A stretch of 64,000 nt of DNA from Bostrychus sinensis. Its lineage: Eukaryota > Chordata > Actinopteri > Gobiiformes > Eleotridae. Within the stretch, counting starts at the first letter, position 1; the number at the start of each line of letters is the position of its first letter. Below are positions 12,971 through 24,536 of this stretch, in pieces. The notes under the pieces were generated by a model. The model did not search any database. It saw only the letters and a list, made by a program, of their open reading frames with translations, and was not told the DNA's origin. Both the position numbers and the translations under genes were made by a program. The stretch is from positions 17,933,520 to 17,997,519 of the forward strand of contig CM036257.1 in assembly GCA_020698575.1 (NCBI GenBank), written 5' to 3'.

Positions 12971-13188
12971 AAGTTGTTCATAATTTTGTAAGTGCCCTAA
13001 TTACTTACCCTAAGTGCACCAGTGAAGTTAACAATATGTGACAGGACAAGCAGCATAACCCAGCTGCTCAGTATATTGATGTGTGACCTTATTTTAAGCC
13101 ATAAAACTGGCAGTTTTACCTTGGGACATTAATTCAACAGTTGAAAAAACAACAATATATCTACATATTATCCATAGCTTGTTTTTCA

Positions 13189-13202
13189 ACGCCAGATGGC
13201 AG
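13189..13202 (+). promoter_or_regulatory. CTCF-like motif
   Basis: ACGCCAGATGGCAG matches the CTCF core CCASYAGRKGGCRS except for the first three bases. Motif match only. Confidence 0.3.
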
Positions 13203-13376
13203 ATTTATAGATTTATACCTCCCTTAAAGACATCGTAAATACAGCCACATCACACATTAAATTACCTTTAAAGTTAATCATGCACTGTGTCAGTTTTGTA
13301 ATTGAAGTATTATTACTTCAAATGAATGTTCAAGAAGACAAAAAAGTACTCAACTAAATTGTTACTTGAGTAAATA

Positions 13377-13745
13377 TCATCACTGCTATTACAGCTATTA
13401 CAGCTACTACTGATACTACTATTAGTATTACTAGTGCTACCACTGCAACTTTTACCACTAGTAGAGGTTCTACTACTCTTACTACTACAATATTATTACC
13501 AATATTAGTACTAATACTACCCACTTTGCCACTAAGGTCAAATAATGCTTTTAATTATTTAGACATTTTAAAAAAGGTTCACCTAACACTTTTTCATTTA
13601 AGATTCATTCATTCACTACTACGACTACAACTGCTACTGCTAGTACTGCTGCTGCTACTTCTATTAGATCTACTAGTACTAATACTACTACTATTAGTAC
13701 TACTATCACAATATTATTACCACTAACCACTACTATTACCACCCA
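13377..13745. repeat. Imperfect ACT/AGT trinucleotide tract
   Basis: A long run of variants of (TACTAC)n, (ATT)n and (GCT)n, interrupted by a short unique stretch. Similar tracts occur at 19050-19170, 34110-34190 and 34500-34610. Low-complexity sequence; leucine-rich frames across it are artefacts. Confidence 0.75.
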
Positions 13746-14575
13746 TGTTACTACCAAGATAAAATAAATACTTTTACTCATTTAGAAATTTACATTTTTA
13801 CAAGTGGAAGCAAAATTTATTCAGAAAATTACAAGAGTGGTTGTGACCCTATTTTCCTCATTATGTAGATGGCTCATGCACACAATAGACCTGCCGGGGA
13901 GGGCCCAGGTCCTGGGGTCCCGAGCACCTGAGTCTAGAGTTAATGGGATGTGGAAACAGTGAGAGTGTTCTTCAGGGGTCTTGTCGGTCTTTGATCTGTG
14001 GTATGTTCTGAATGTGAGGGTCAGCGATAATAGACTGGGGTCTGGCTGGGCTGAAGACACATGAAGGCAGCGGGAGGGGGGACGGCCCGAGCCCCTCAGA
14101 CCAGAGGGAAATACTGGACATAGTTTTAATAGACTCCTAAAACACTTGACCAGATGGTTGCCAATTAGTGAACCCAAGCCTACATGTAACAGGAATTGTT
14201 TGTATTTTTTTAAGTAGGGTTATAGGAAGCACTTGTGAATACCCAGAAAATGAACCATGTTAGATTTTGGGCCTATATGAAAAAGGCAGTCTGATGAGTG
14301 AAACAACAGCATTGGTGCCCCAGTGCTTTGGCCGCCCAGTGCATAGTTAAGACACAAAGTTGTTAGTTTGTTGGTTGGTCTGTTAGAAGAAAAACTAAAA
14401 AAAGCAGTAATTTAACTATGACTTATGTATGAAAGGGCAATAATGGACCAAGAAAGAAATTATTGCATTAATTTTTGGATTCTGTACTATTGTGAAATAG
14501 GGCTAAAGATACAAACTCCAAGGGGCAAAAGGAACAAATGATTCATTTTTTGGTGAGATGTTTATTGTGAGACTT

Positions 14576-14670
14576 TGTGGCTCAAACATTTACCCCTGAA
14601 CTAGAAGATCCCGGTTTGAGTCTAGATTCTGGGTTTTAGACTGCTATAATAGCCTTTCTGTACTCAAGCA
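14576..14670 (+). repeat. tRNA-derived SINE family A, copy 1
   Basis: A degraded A-box region (TGTGGCTCAAACA) is followed by the family hallmark TTTACCCCTGAACTAGAAGA and a B-box-like GGTTTGAGTCT (14613-14623). Spacing and order match the copies at 16965, 29120 and 31140. The box A/box B layout points to a tRNA-derived Pol III promoter; the source tRNA is not identified. Confidence 0.65.
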
Positions 14671-15286
14671 ACCCACTCCTACCTTGTCTTTGGCAAACAT
14701 TCAGTGTTGTAAAAATGCTAATAATATTTATATATTATGAACCAGTTTCAACTTCATTATAAAACACTTATAATTACTTTTGGCTGCAAGACCTATATGT
14801 GGCACCACCTTTCTCTAAATCACTGCTTTAGCTATAAATTGGTCAACAGCAACACATAGCTCACAGAAAGATATGGGCTGAGCCTAACTCCCTTTAAATT
14901 TCGAGCAAGGTGAAATGAGGCGAGTCATTTTTAATACAGTTTTAAGTTGGAGCTATGAGTTGGGAAAAACTGTGTCCAAAACAAGTAAAAATAGACTTGA
15001 ATGGGCAGATTGTTGGTGACCTTATTAGTTATAATTTTGTCTGTCCAATCACAAAAACATGAATGTGCTCATGTCCTTATGATTTTAATTTCCTGCAGTA
15101 CCACACATCCACATTTTCCCAGCGCACCCTGTTGTAATTCCTTGTCAAATCCCTGTCTGTCCAGCTCTAATTTTCACCTCCTCTCACTCCTCTTCACTCA
15201 TGCTGTTATCTCTGTCCCATTGACTCTCCCAAACTGCGTTGTCCCACTTTCGTCTGCTGACGGACTCCGTCTGCAGTGCACCTCGT

Positions 15287-15299
15287 AGGTCAGAGGTCA
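15287..15299 (+). promoter_or_regulatory. Perfect DR1 nuclear-receptor half-site pair
   Basis: AGGTCA G AGGTCA is an exact direct repeat with one-base spacing, the consensus for RXR heterodimers such as PPAR and for HNF4-type receptors. It lies in non-coding DNA upstream of the akap12 exon at 21734, with no other promoter hallmarks around it. Function is inference. Confidence 0.4.
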
Positions 15300-15909
15300 C
15301 AGGGTTAACAGTCTCCAACCAAATACGACCCCACAGAGAGACTTTAAGCCTATTATCTCCTACTGGGACTGGTGTAAATTCACTCACTCACAAAGAAATT
15401 ACAGTGTTAAAGATGGCTAATGGGACTCAGTCAGACGTTTTGGCATTGCATGGACCTATTTTGTCAAAATTTAATTTGAGATTTATGTTGTTTCAAAAGT
15501 CTTGTTTTTAAAGGAATAATATATGGGAAATACCCTTTTATTCAACTGCAAATCAGAGGTGTCTTTATACCGACTTATATCACCATTTGTTTACATGGGA
15601 TGGATGTTTTAAGTATTGCAGCTCTCCGCCAAATGCAGCTCACAGAAGACAAGTAATGGTAGCAGTTGTATACAGTGTTACAGAAGCCAGTTCTTGTCTT
15701 ATATTCACTGATAAGCATGAAAGAAGAAGACAGGGGGCAGGGGTAGCCTTTTCAATTTGTGATTGTCAAATGGTGGGTCAGGGTCCCAAAAGTGGGCTAC
15801 AGGGAGGTTGAATGTAGTTAGTTTTAATGTTTATCTTATTTTAAGTAATAATAATAAGTCATGGTTAAAGAGATTTTAAAATCCATGTGCCATAGTAAAA
15901 TCTTCTTTC

Positions 15910-16062
15910 CTTTCAGCGTTTCCCTTCGCCAAATCCAATCAACAGCCTATGAGTGTGCAGTGATTTGCATACTGATTTGGCATAGGTTTTATACCGGATG
16001 CCCTTCCTCAAGCAAGCCCTCACTACACTGGGTTGTGACTGCCTCGACTCCTGGATTATAAA
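15910..16062. repeat. Interspersed repeat family D, copy 3
   Basis: It contains CGCCAAATCCAATCAACAGC, GTGCAGTGATTTGCATACTG, TTTGGCATAGGTTTTATACC, GGATGCCCTTCC and GGTTGTGACTGCC. This is the same block order as the copies at 6631 and 7703. Confidence 0.6.
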
Positions 16063-16205
16063 GGTCATGGTAAAATAATTTAGAAACATAAATTTGGTTC
16101 TGAAAAATTGGGTCACAATAAAATGATTAGGGATAAAATTGGGTCCCACTATCAGCCCAGGCCAGAGACACTGCTTCAAACCAATAAATATGAAAACTTT
16201 TAAAA

Positions 16206-16375
16206 TGTATTCATCCATCTTCCTCCACTTATTTTTGTTAGGGGTCACTGGTGGCTGGAGCCTATCCCAGCAACTATAGGCCTTTGGTGGGTACAGCTTA
16301 CAGGTAGTTGCAGGGCTGACAGAGTCATACACAGACACACAACCACTCATTCTCACAATCATTCACTATGTCAAA
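16206..16375. repeat. Interspersed repeat family C, copy 3
   Basis: ATTCATCCATCTTCCTCCAC, TTAGGGGTCACTGG, TGGCTGGAGCCTATCCCAGC, AACTATAGGCC, TGCAGGGCTGACAGA and CACACAACCACTCATTCTCA follow the family order. The 149-codon frame on the - strand through this block is repeat-derived. Confidence 0.7.
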
Positions 16376-16964
16376 TTTAAATTCACCAATGCTCCTAACA
16401 CATTTTAAACCTGTAAAATGATTGTCATTTTTCATCAAAATTAGATTAGATAACCAAAGTGGTTAATTCTGCCTCTGAGGTCACTCCAGCACAGTTTACA
16501 CGTTTACCCTGGCACCTTCCTTTGGGCCTTAGATGTGGCTTTGGATGTCATTTGCAAGCTGCATCTGCCTCTTCTTCTCCATTAACCCCCCCACCCCTCC
16601 TCCTCCTCCCGTGTCCTGTGTTTGCTTTAAGGGGCATAAATCTGCTCTGCCGGCTTTTGTCAAGTGATTTAGGAGACTTGGGGTCGTCTTTGCATTGGAG
16701 CCACCGCCTGTCTACAGAAGGTGCAGCCAACAGCTAAATGAGGGAGGCAGATAAGACAGAATGCGAATCAAAGACGAGTTTGAGATAAAAGCACAAACGT
16801 CGAGTGGAAAAAACATGAGAAAACTCAACGAGGGGAAAATGTAATCTACACCAGTGCTAATCCATGAATTGAAGGGTTTAAGTGTGTAAAAGGTAGATTT
16901 ATTTGGAGTGGACAACAGAAACTGACGGTGATTCGTAGATTCTTTAACATTGTGAGATATAAGG

Positions 16965-17070
16965 GTTTTCTGGCTCAATGGAGGGAGCATTTACCCCTGA
17001 ACTAGAAGATCTTTGAGTTTGAGTCCAGGTCTATCTATATGACCAGTGCTTTGGCAGAGGCATAGACCTT
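16965..17070 (+). repeat. tRNA-derived SINE family A, copy 2 (best preserved head)
   Basis: A-box-like TGGCTCAATGG at 16971-16981 is followed by the core block TTTACCCCTGAACTAGAAGA and a B-box GTTTGAGTCC at 17017-17026, then CAGTGCTTTGGCAGAGGC in the tail. A-box to B-box distance and sequence are tRNA-like, supporting a tRNA-derived SINE. Confidence 0.7.
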
Positions 17071-18170
17071 TTTCTTTTTTTGTGATTTTGTGTATTTTTG
17101 TACATTGATACACCTTTCTTTGTTTAGCCTTTTTTTTTTTTTTTAAACCTGTCTGAGACTCATGCACAGCACTGTATCGTTGCTGCTTCATGAACTGATT
17201 TTTACTGTAAAATTATCATGTTCCTTGCAGGAAATGGCACTTAATGGGCCAAAAGTTGAGCTGCGTGTCATGGGAAAAGAGCAATTTTACAGCTATTTCT
17301 ACCATACTTCTGTAATTGTTGTGAAATACTGTAGGAGCTGGTGATAAAACTGCTACATGAATCATAACTATATCACTTTTACAACTGGCTAATAATGTTT
17401 TTGTAGTAAACTTGTAGTTATTTATAAGTAACATAAGTGCAGGTTGCTCAGTCCACTTAGTGCTTAATGGGTGCATAAACATAAGAAGCTGTTAGGGTAA
17501 AATACTCTTTGGATATTTAGCTTCTGGTAGATACAGATAAGACTTAGACCTTGATTTAAAGTGTGGATTTAAAAAGAGTAGCAGGATAGTAAGTGTTTGG
17601 TGATACACTGAGTAAAATTGCGTAAACTGTGAATACAAGTAAGCTGGTGTTGTAGACCACACCAAATAAAATGGAGACCTAAGTGAGTGTCCTGAGACCA
17701 AGACAAAATCCAGAAATTTAAGGGACTGGGTCAAGACCAAGAACATTGCATGACACATGGGAGGTGTTAGGACGAAACAGGTCAGGAGAGGTTATCAGTT
17801 AAGAGATGTCTTCTACCCAGTCACAGAAACAATGATGACAAATAAATCAATTGTAATCTTGGATGAGGTTAAAATAAAATGTTTGACATAAAGACAAGAC
17901 TGACTAAAATGCATGCAATTTATTTATGTGGGCTTGGGACTGGCACCTCACTAACAAGGAGTCCATCTATAGAACTACAACTAGTACTGCTGCTGAACAA
18001 TATCACAATTGTATCACTATAGCAATATTACTGATCACAATACAATAAAATACTGTTAGCCCTTCCATGTTTCAGACAGTTACTCCTTGCCTGTAAAAAT
18101 TATTGTCCAAAAACACCTTAAATCACATTGTCAAATAAAAAAATAAAAATCTTGGTTCATTTTGTCATTG

Positions 18171-18245
18171 TTTAGGCCTGTTTAGTCCTGCTTTTGTCTT
18201 GGTTTAGTCTGTTATTGTCCTGCGTATAGTTAATGTTTAGTTCTC
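18171..18245 (-). repeat. CTAAACC minisatellite, array 2 (inverted)
   Basis: On the + strand it reads TTTAGGCCTGTTTAGTCCTG and CTTGGTTTAGTC, the reverse of the unit at 11608. Short and degenerate. Confidence 0.55.
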
Positions 18246-19914
18246 AGTTTAGTTTTAGGCCCTTGCATTGTTGTTGTCTATTTTTTCTCATATTGTGCAA
18301 CTCTAACTACACACATCCACTTGCTGTGTATAAAACTTGTGTTTTCCTATTTTATTTAATTTTTTTTTGTACAAACTTCACTTGTAAACTTGAGAAATCG
18401 TGGGTGATCCCCAGAAACTTCCCACACAATAAATCCACACACATGTACAATACAAACAGCTATTCTTACACTACTACAATGAACCACACTGGATCATGTT
18501 ACAAAAAAGCCAGACGCTACGCACAGCAGTCTCCCATCTGTTTATCCTGGTGTTGTTTTGTTTAGCAGATGTTAAGCGAGCATCCTAGTTTGTCTTTGTG
18601 GCAGACCATTTTGACCAACGTCTATCCAAAAAATGCACAATTGGAAGAGAAAGTTTGGTGTCTTCTGGTGATAGGAATTCAGGTCAACTGAGGTGACGCA
18701 GCCTCTGTCGGTTCATTTTCAGTTCACTGCAATGATAAACCAAAGCTTGGATTGTTGTAATGCCATTGCAGCTTCTCTCTTAAGCTCCCTGTTCTCTTGT
18801 GATATGACAAGAATCTTAATGTTTGCATATAGAAGGGGATTTCAAATACCTATATCTTATTCAGGAATTACTGTGTTTGCATAAGTGAAAAGTTTAAACT
18901 CACCCACTACATCAGACATAAGACAGAGAACTTAAAATCTGTACTCAAGCAAAAGTATTGTTACTCCAAAAAACATTATTCGCAACATTAATAAGTGACA
19001 GATGAAACGTCCCGAACTCTACAAACCACGTTCAAGTGACTTCGCTACTGATGATCACTACTATACCACTGCTACTGCCTTTACTAATACTACTATGGCT
19101 TTTACTAATGCTGCTGCTACTGCTACTCTCAATTACCACCACTATTAATATAACTACTACTACCACTACTTTTATTTCCTATTTTGCCGTTGAGATTAAA
19201 ATATCATGAAGAAATTGAAAACATCTGCTTAAGTTGGAAGTATGTTTAAGAAAATACACTATTTTCTTTAAAGGAAATAAAAAGTATCTAGTTACTTTCC
19301 ACCACTGGTTTTGATATCTAAAAACACCAGATAAACTTAATTTGGAAAGAGAGGCATGCCAGGACAAAGCATAGTGAGGTATGCCTTTGAAGACTTTGAA
19401 GACTGATTACGGCACTTGCTGTAGGTCTATTATATAGCAGTGGTATCATTGTAATGCTGAAGAGGCTGGGGCATTTTCACAGGCGTTAAAAAAAGGGTTT
19501 ATGAGGTAACTTAGGGACAGTGGTGGTCAAAAGGTGAGCGTTTAGGAGAGAGTCAAGTGTTGGATGATAGGTAGAATTTGGTGAGGAGGGCAAGGAATGC
19601 TGGGAATGCCAGTCATGTGGTCAGTTTGGGAGGGTGGGGTCACCTGAGGTCTGGGGTCAGCTGATCAGCTCCCCTATGGCTTTATAGAAAAACAAATATT
19701 ACCGGACACTGGACTGCACTGTTAAAATATATATAGCTATTGCTGCAGTGACTGGAGTCTACATGTTTTCTGAGCGCATGTGTTATGTGTGATTAATTTA
19801 TTAAAGAAGATATTTCAGAGTCACATCTGGTATTTGGGCATTTAGATAAATCACATTATATCACACTTGTATGGATTACTTCACATTTTAGCATTGGACA
19901 TAATAGTGCTTCTC

Positions 19915-20070
19915 TGAATCCAGCCACATAAAGTCGCAATCCTGGTTACTCTTTGTCCTTGTCCCAAGCCTAAATAAATGGAGAGGGTTGTGTCAGTAAT
20001 GGCATCTGGAAAATCAATATGCAAATAACTGCTCATTTGGAGGCAGATAATTAGCTGTGGCAAACCCAGA
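19915..20070. repeat. Interspersed repeat family D, copy 4 (inverted)
   Basis: It holds GAATCCAGCCACATAAAGTC, GTCCCAAGCCTAAATAAATG, GAGAGGGTTGTGTCAG, TAATGGCATCTGG, ATCAATATGCAAATAACTGC and GGAGGCAG...GCTGTGGC. This is the reverse-complement order of the copies at 6631 and 7703. Confidence 0.55.
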
Positions 20071-20704
20071 AAGGAAAAGCCAAAAGGAAAGAAGAAGACA
20101 TTAATTGTTGTTCTCATGACAGCATATTGTACATCGTGACATGACTTAGGGCTGGGGTAAAGTCACATTGTTAAAAGTTTTTTTGTATGTTTCATTAAAA
20201 TGTTACACTGTAGGCCAAGGCAAACAAAGACTGATAAGCATAAGGAGCAAACAATGTAAACTCTGGCTCGAAAAAGTTGGAATCCCCTACAAATACTCCT
20301 TCTGATGACTTCAGACCAGATAGTTCTGTTCTGCTCTAGTCCTCCTTAAATTGTTTCACTAGACAAGCATCTCTCCACACAGACTCCCCTTTTCTCACCA
20401 TTTTGTCATTTTCATTTTCAGTCTTACATCGTTCGTCCAGAGCATAGTGTCCTCTTTTGTTGTATTGAGTTTCAGAGCTTTCCTAGAGGACTTGGGGCTG
20501 CTGGGAATGGAGCCTGACTTGTCCATTAGTTAGATTAGCAGCTCTGTGGGGAGGCTCTAGTTGCCTTTTCTCCTGCCCCGGGACAGGACAAAGCACAGGC
20601 TGGCCGGCCATTGTAACACTGTCACTCACAACTTGTCCCTGCCAGAACAAAAACGTAATGTGTGGACAGAGATGTAGAGATAAGATCCCAGAGTCAGGGC
20701 GGCT

Positions 20705-20830
20705 CTTGTTGAACTGTTACTAAGTGTCAGCCCTGTGACTAAATGGCCATTGTGAGTGTAGTAGCCTAGTAGGCCTTCCCCACCTCAGGCCCATAGTTGC
20801 TGTGATGGCTCCAGCGACCTGTGACACCTA
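20705..20830. repeat. Interspersed repeat family C, tail-only copy
   Basis: GTGTCAGCCCTGTGACTAAA, TGGCCATTGTGAGTGTAGTA, CAGGCCCATAGTTGCTGTGA and TGGCTCCAGCGACC match the tail of the copy at 12661, without the head. Confidence 0.5.
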
Positions 20831-21120
20831 AAGGAAATAATTGAAAGAAAATGAATTAATACTTAATGAATCTTCTGATAGTTTATGATATATGGATTAG
20901 CCTGCTCATGATACAACTAAAGCAAACCCCATAAGCACATACAAGCACATACATTTTCACAGACATTTTACTTGCTATTAATCATTTTTGTTGTTAATAC
21001 TACATTATTACTATGAAATTAAACATAAAGCGTTCTGTAAAGTGTCCATAATGATGACTATAATTTAGCATTAGCACTTTAAAATTTGTGAGAAAATTTC
21101 ATCATTTTACCTTAGCAGTT

Positions 21121-21190
21121 GTTCATTCATTCATTTTCTTCCCCTTATTCATGTTAGGGGTCGCGGGGCCTTAGCATCTATATAGGCTAA
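21121..21190. repeat. Interspersed repeat family C, head-only copy
   Basis: GTTCATTCATTCATTTTCTT, CCCCTTATTCATGTTAGGGG and TCGCGGGGCC form the conserved head of the family, truncated shortly after. It lies 540 bp upstream of the akap12 exon at 21734. Confidence 0.6.
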
Positions 21191-21733
21191 ATAATGCTAA
21201 TGTGCTAAATGTATGCTTTTTTAAAATATAAATATACTTGCTTCAATTACAATATAAATCTGTTACACTGAGTTTGGTGGTGGTGGCTAAGCTACCTATA
21301 CTAGTTTATACAAGTTTAGCAAGAGACATATAGCTGAAATGCTAACAGTTTGCGCTAGCTAGACTATTTCTCAGAAGCTAATTAGAAAGCTAGCCTTTTG
21401 AATGTTGTAAGGTCATTTATAAAGGCTACTATTGCTGTCTTATAATTCAGTAGAAGCTGATATTTTACTTTTCCACCGCTATTCTTCTTAGTAGTAATCT
21501 ATTTTTTCAGCTAATGATTTTTATGTAACGCTAAGCTAATTGCCAATTTCAGCTTTGTAGTCAACTGAGAGCACTGCCAGTCTTCTTAGTATCTAACTCA
21601 GAAACTAAAAGTCATAAAGCATACTTTTATTATTATCAAATGTCAACCTATTTAATCAATAGCTTTATCTTGGTGTGTCCTAGCTAATCCATTAAAATAA
21701 CTATAAAGCGTCTTTTCTTTTCTTTTTTTCCAG

Positions 21734-21809
21734 TCTTTGCAGAAGAATGGGCAGATCTCCAGCATGAGCAGCCTGAACGGACACTCGGAGGACAACACGC
21801 TGTCCGAAG
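21734..21809 (+). CDS. akap12: akap12 internal coding exon (alpha-type transcript)
   Basis: A pyrimidine-rich tract ending TTTTTTTCCAG precedes the exon, and the donor is GAAG|GTGTGT at 21810. The 76 bp encode 25 codons, SLQKNGQISSMSSLNG and so on, ending ...TLSE plus one base. This matches the mammalian gravin alpha segment with LLQKNGQLS. Phase 1 at the end pairs with the two leading bases (TT) of the exon at 38426, giving E-V-G-Q across the junction. It is much shorter than the corresponding human stretch before the VGQ junction. A second AG (21738-21740) lies inside the exon, so the exact acceptor is uncertain by a few codons. Confidence 0.9.
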
Positions 21810-24467
21810 GTGTGTGTTTCTGTTTGTTTGACCGATGTTATGTGTCTTTAGCTGCAGTTGGTGTGGTCTGGGAGGCTGTATTTGTGTGTGTTTGTGTCTG
21901 GAAATTTTGCACTGTTGCTACAGCGGTGGCACAAGGTAAGGTTGTTTGTCTGTCTGGTTTTAACTATCTCAGTGTGTGATGGGATATCCCTGTCTGCAGA
22001 TGTTTTTTATATCAGCTCTAATCCATTTATCAACACATGTTTGAGCCTTTTATTAATTGCAGACTCACAGTGTATTACACGCACTATCCTTGTCTCTGTT
22101 GCTCTGAATGTTCATAATGCATTGTATCACAGAGGAAAAAATGTGAATACTAAAACTATAGTTTTGGGCCTGCCTCTCAAACTTGACATTTAGGGCTATT
22201 AATATTTGGCAAAGGGTGATGAACAAACAAACAACTTCATTGCAGCACTATACATCCACACTTTTTCAGTATTACTGACTGTGTTTTCAAAAAATATAAA
22301 TTAACATCCTATTTTTAATCTTATTTTACCATCTTCATCAACCTGTGCCATCTTTGACTCTCTAAATGCATTTGTTTATTTACTTGACATCCCCCTTGGT
22401 CTGGGAGGGCTGCAGGGTGTGTGTATACCCTCCCTAACTATTTAGCAGGTCGTGACCCGGGGCCCTGCACAAAGTAACCTGCACATTTCATAATGCGTTA
22501 TGGCTCAGGGGAAGGAGTAACCTTATACTACTTAAAACAGCCAGATATGTCACATACCACTCTGTCAAATACGCCATTTAATAAGCAATTTAATGAAGCG
22601 ATTTGGGACGTTTATAAAGTAACTCTATACGGTTATAAGTTATGATGCGTAAGATGATGTGGCATGTGGACTAGAGAGAAGAGTAGATCTCCTGGTTTAA
22701 ATAACTACTTTACCTTCAATGGATAGCCTATATTGTGGTTTGGTTGGAATTTCAAAAAGCCTATCAGCAGAGGTGGGAAGTAATGAGACTTACTCACGTC
22801 ATTTATTAAGTACATTTTCTAAAATGGTCACATTTATATAGCACTTTTCTACCCCCATGGATACTCAAAGCGCTTTACATCAAGGAAACATTCACCCATT
22901 CACACACCAGTGTATGCAGACACTGGGGGAAAGGTGGGTTAAGTGTCTTGCCCAAGGACAGAACGACAGTATGCAACGGTGGGAGTGAGGTTTGAACTGC
23001 CACCCTTCTGGTTATTGGACTAGTGGCTCTACCAACTGAGCTACTGACCCCTAAAGCAGTGGTTCTCAAAATCTGGTACAGGTATCACTGGTGGTACGAA
23101 GGCTTTGTCTAGTGGTGCTCCGGAGTCCTTTTTGTAAAGCCAGTCTTATTCCTAGTTTAGTCCTGGTTTAGTCTTGTCCTGGGATAGCTTGTATTCAGTC
23201 CTGGTATAGTCGCAGTTTTGTCCCTATTTAGTAATGCATTTTTCTGTTAATCTTTATTTTATCCCTTGGTTTAGATCTAGCTCAGTCCAGATTTAGGCAC
23301 TTTTTAGTCCGGTAAAATTGGTTCTAGGAAAGCCAAATATTTTGTGAGATGGTACTTGGTGTAAAAAGTTTGAGAATCTCTGAAAATATACTTTCACTCA
23401 AGTCAAGTAAAGTAAGTTTATAAATGATGGACATAAATTTATCAAATATAAAAAACAGGTTTACCTTTTGGCAGAATAACATGTATCTCTGTGCATGTAG
23501 TGTAACATCTTTTAAACATAAAATATTTTTTAAAGTACTAATTTTCTTTATTTTATCATGATGAGTTACTATATAATAAATAGTATACACTCAAGCAGAG
23601 CAACATAAATTCAGGCCTTCTGAAGTTAAGATATAGGCCTAGGTATGCATAAAATTCCACCGGCCAAAGTGGCTGGTGGGAGTATTTGTGTTATTAACCA
23701 AAATGAAAATTTACCTGCATTTGGCTGGTTGGTTAGTGTTAATGTCAAGCCCTGGTAGTAGTAACAGTCACTATGTTTACATTCAGGTCAGGAAAACAGA
23801 ATTATTGCTTTATTATGCTTTATTTATTTCTGATTATAACAGTTGTTTTAGAGAGGAGCACTAGGATAATGTGGTTCATTGCCAGACTACTACATCTATA
23901 CACTGTAGTCCAATTAAGCTAGGAGAGCCAGTCACAACAGCATTAGACAGAACATCATTAGTGTTTAGAGATGTACTCATTCATTTTAGACCAGCAAAGA
24001 TACACATTATGGGTCCCTTAGCCACTTGCATTTAATTGTGTGTGTTTTGGTCCATTGTTCTGCATGTAAACTGACAATAAGCATAGTTGGAGTATGCTTT
24101 GCATGTAAATGTAGTAAAATGTTGTAGTAAAAAAGTCAAATATAGGTTAAATACTTTTTTAACTTAAGTAATCATTTGGGTGTGTACTTCTACTTCAGTA
24201 ATATTATTTTGAAGTGACAATTTTCCTTAAATACAGATTTTTTATTTCTAATCTTATAAAAGTGCAGGACGAACTGAAAAGTTATTGTGAACCAGCTTCA
24301 AGGCTGTGCAGTGGGAGTGAGAGGAAGGGAGGTACAAATAAGAAGCATAAGATACTAAGGCTGTACCTATCCTGGGTTTGCTCTATAGCTCAAGTAGATA
24401 AAGTTTGCAATACATGATGGGAGGCAGGAATAGTTGACCACCTTTCTAACTTTTATTGCTGTTACAA

Positions 24468-24536
<69 letters not shown>

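Larger units (their letters stand above)
1..21733. other. Non-coding stretch upstream of the first visible akap12 exon (probable intron 1 and/or 5' flank)
   Basis: No open frame here has convincing protein similarity, codon bias or paired splice sites; the short frames are chance or lie in repeats. The next + strand exon (21734) is an internal akap12 exon with no start of its own. The alpha-isoform first exon, which in mammals begins with a myristoylated Met-Gly and lies far upstream, should therefore be 5' of it. I could not find a Met-Gly exon with a phase-matched donor, so I infer that most or all of this stretch is intron and the alpha start is outside the window. The recognisable content is repeats, listed separately. 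The rest is AT-rich unique-looking sequence in which I see nothing further. Confidence 0.55.

Noticed and set aside
13821..14177. 118-codon - strand frame
   Set aside because: Isolated, no splice partners or recognisable domain. Stop-poor because of locally higher GC.
15913..16362. 149-codon - strand frame
   Set aside because: It runs through repeat families C and D, which recur elsewhere without an open frame; no known protein similarity.
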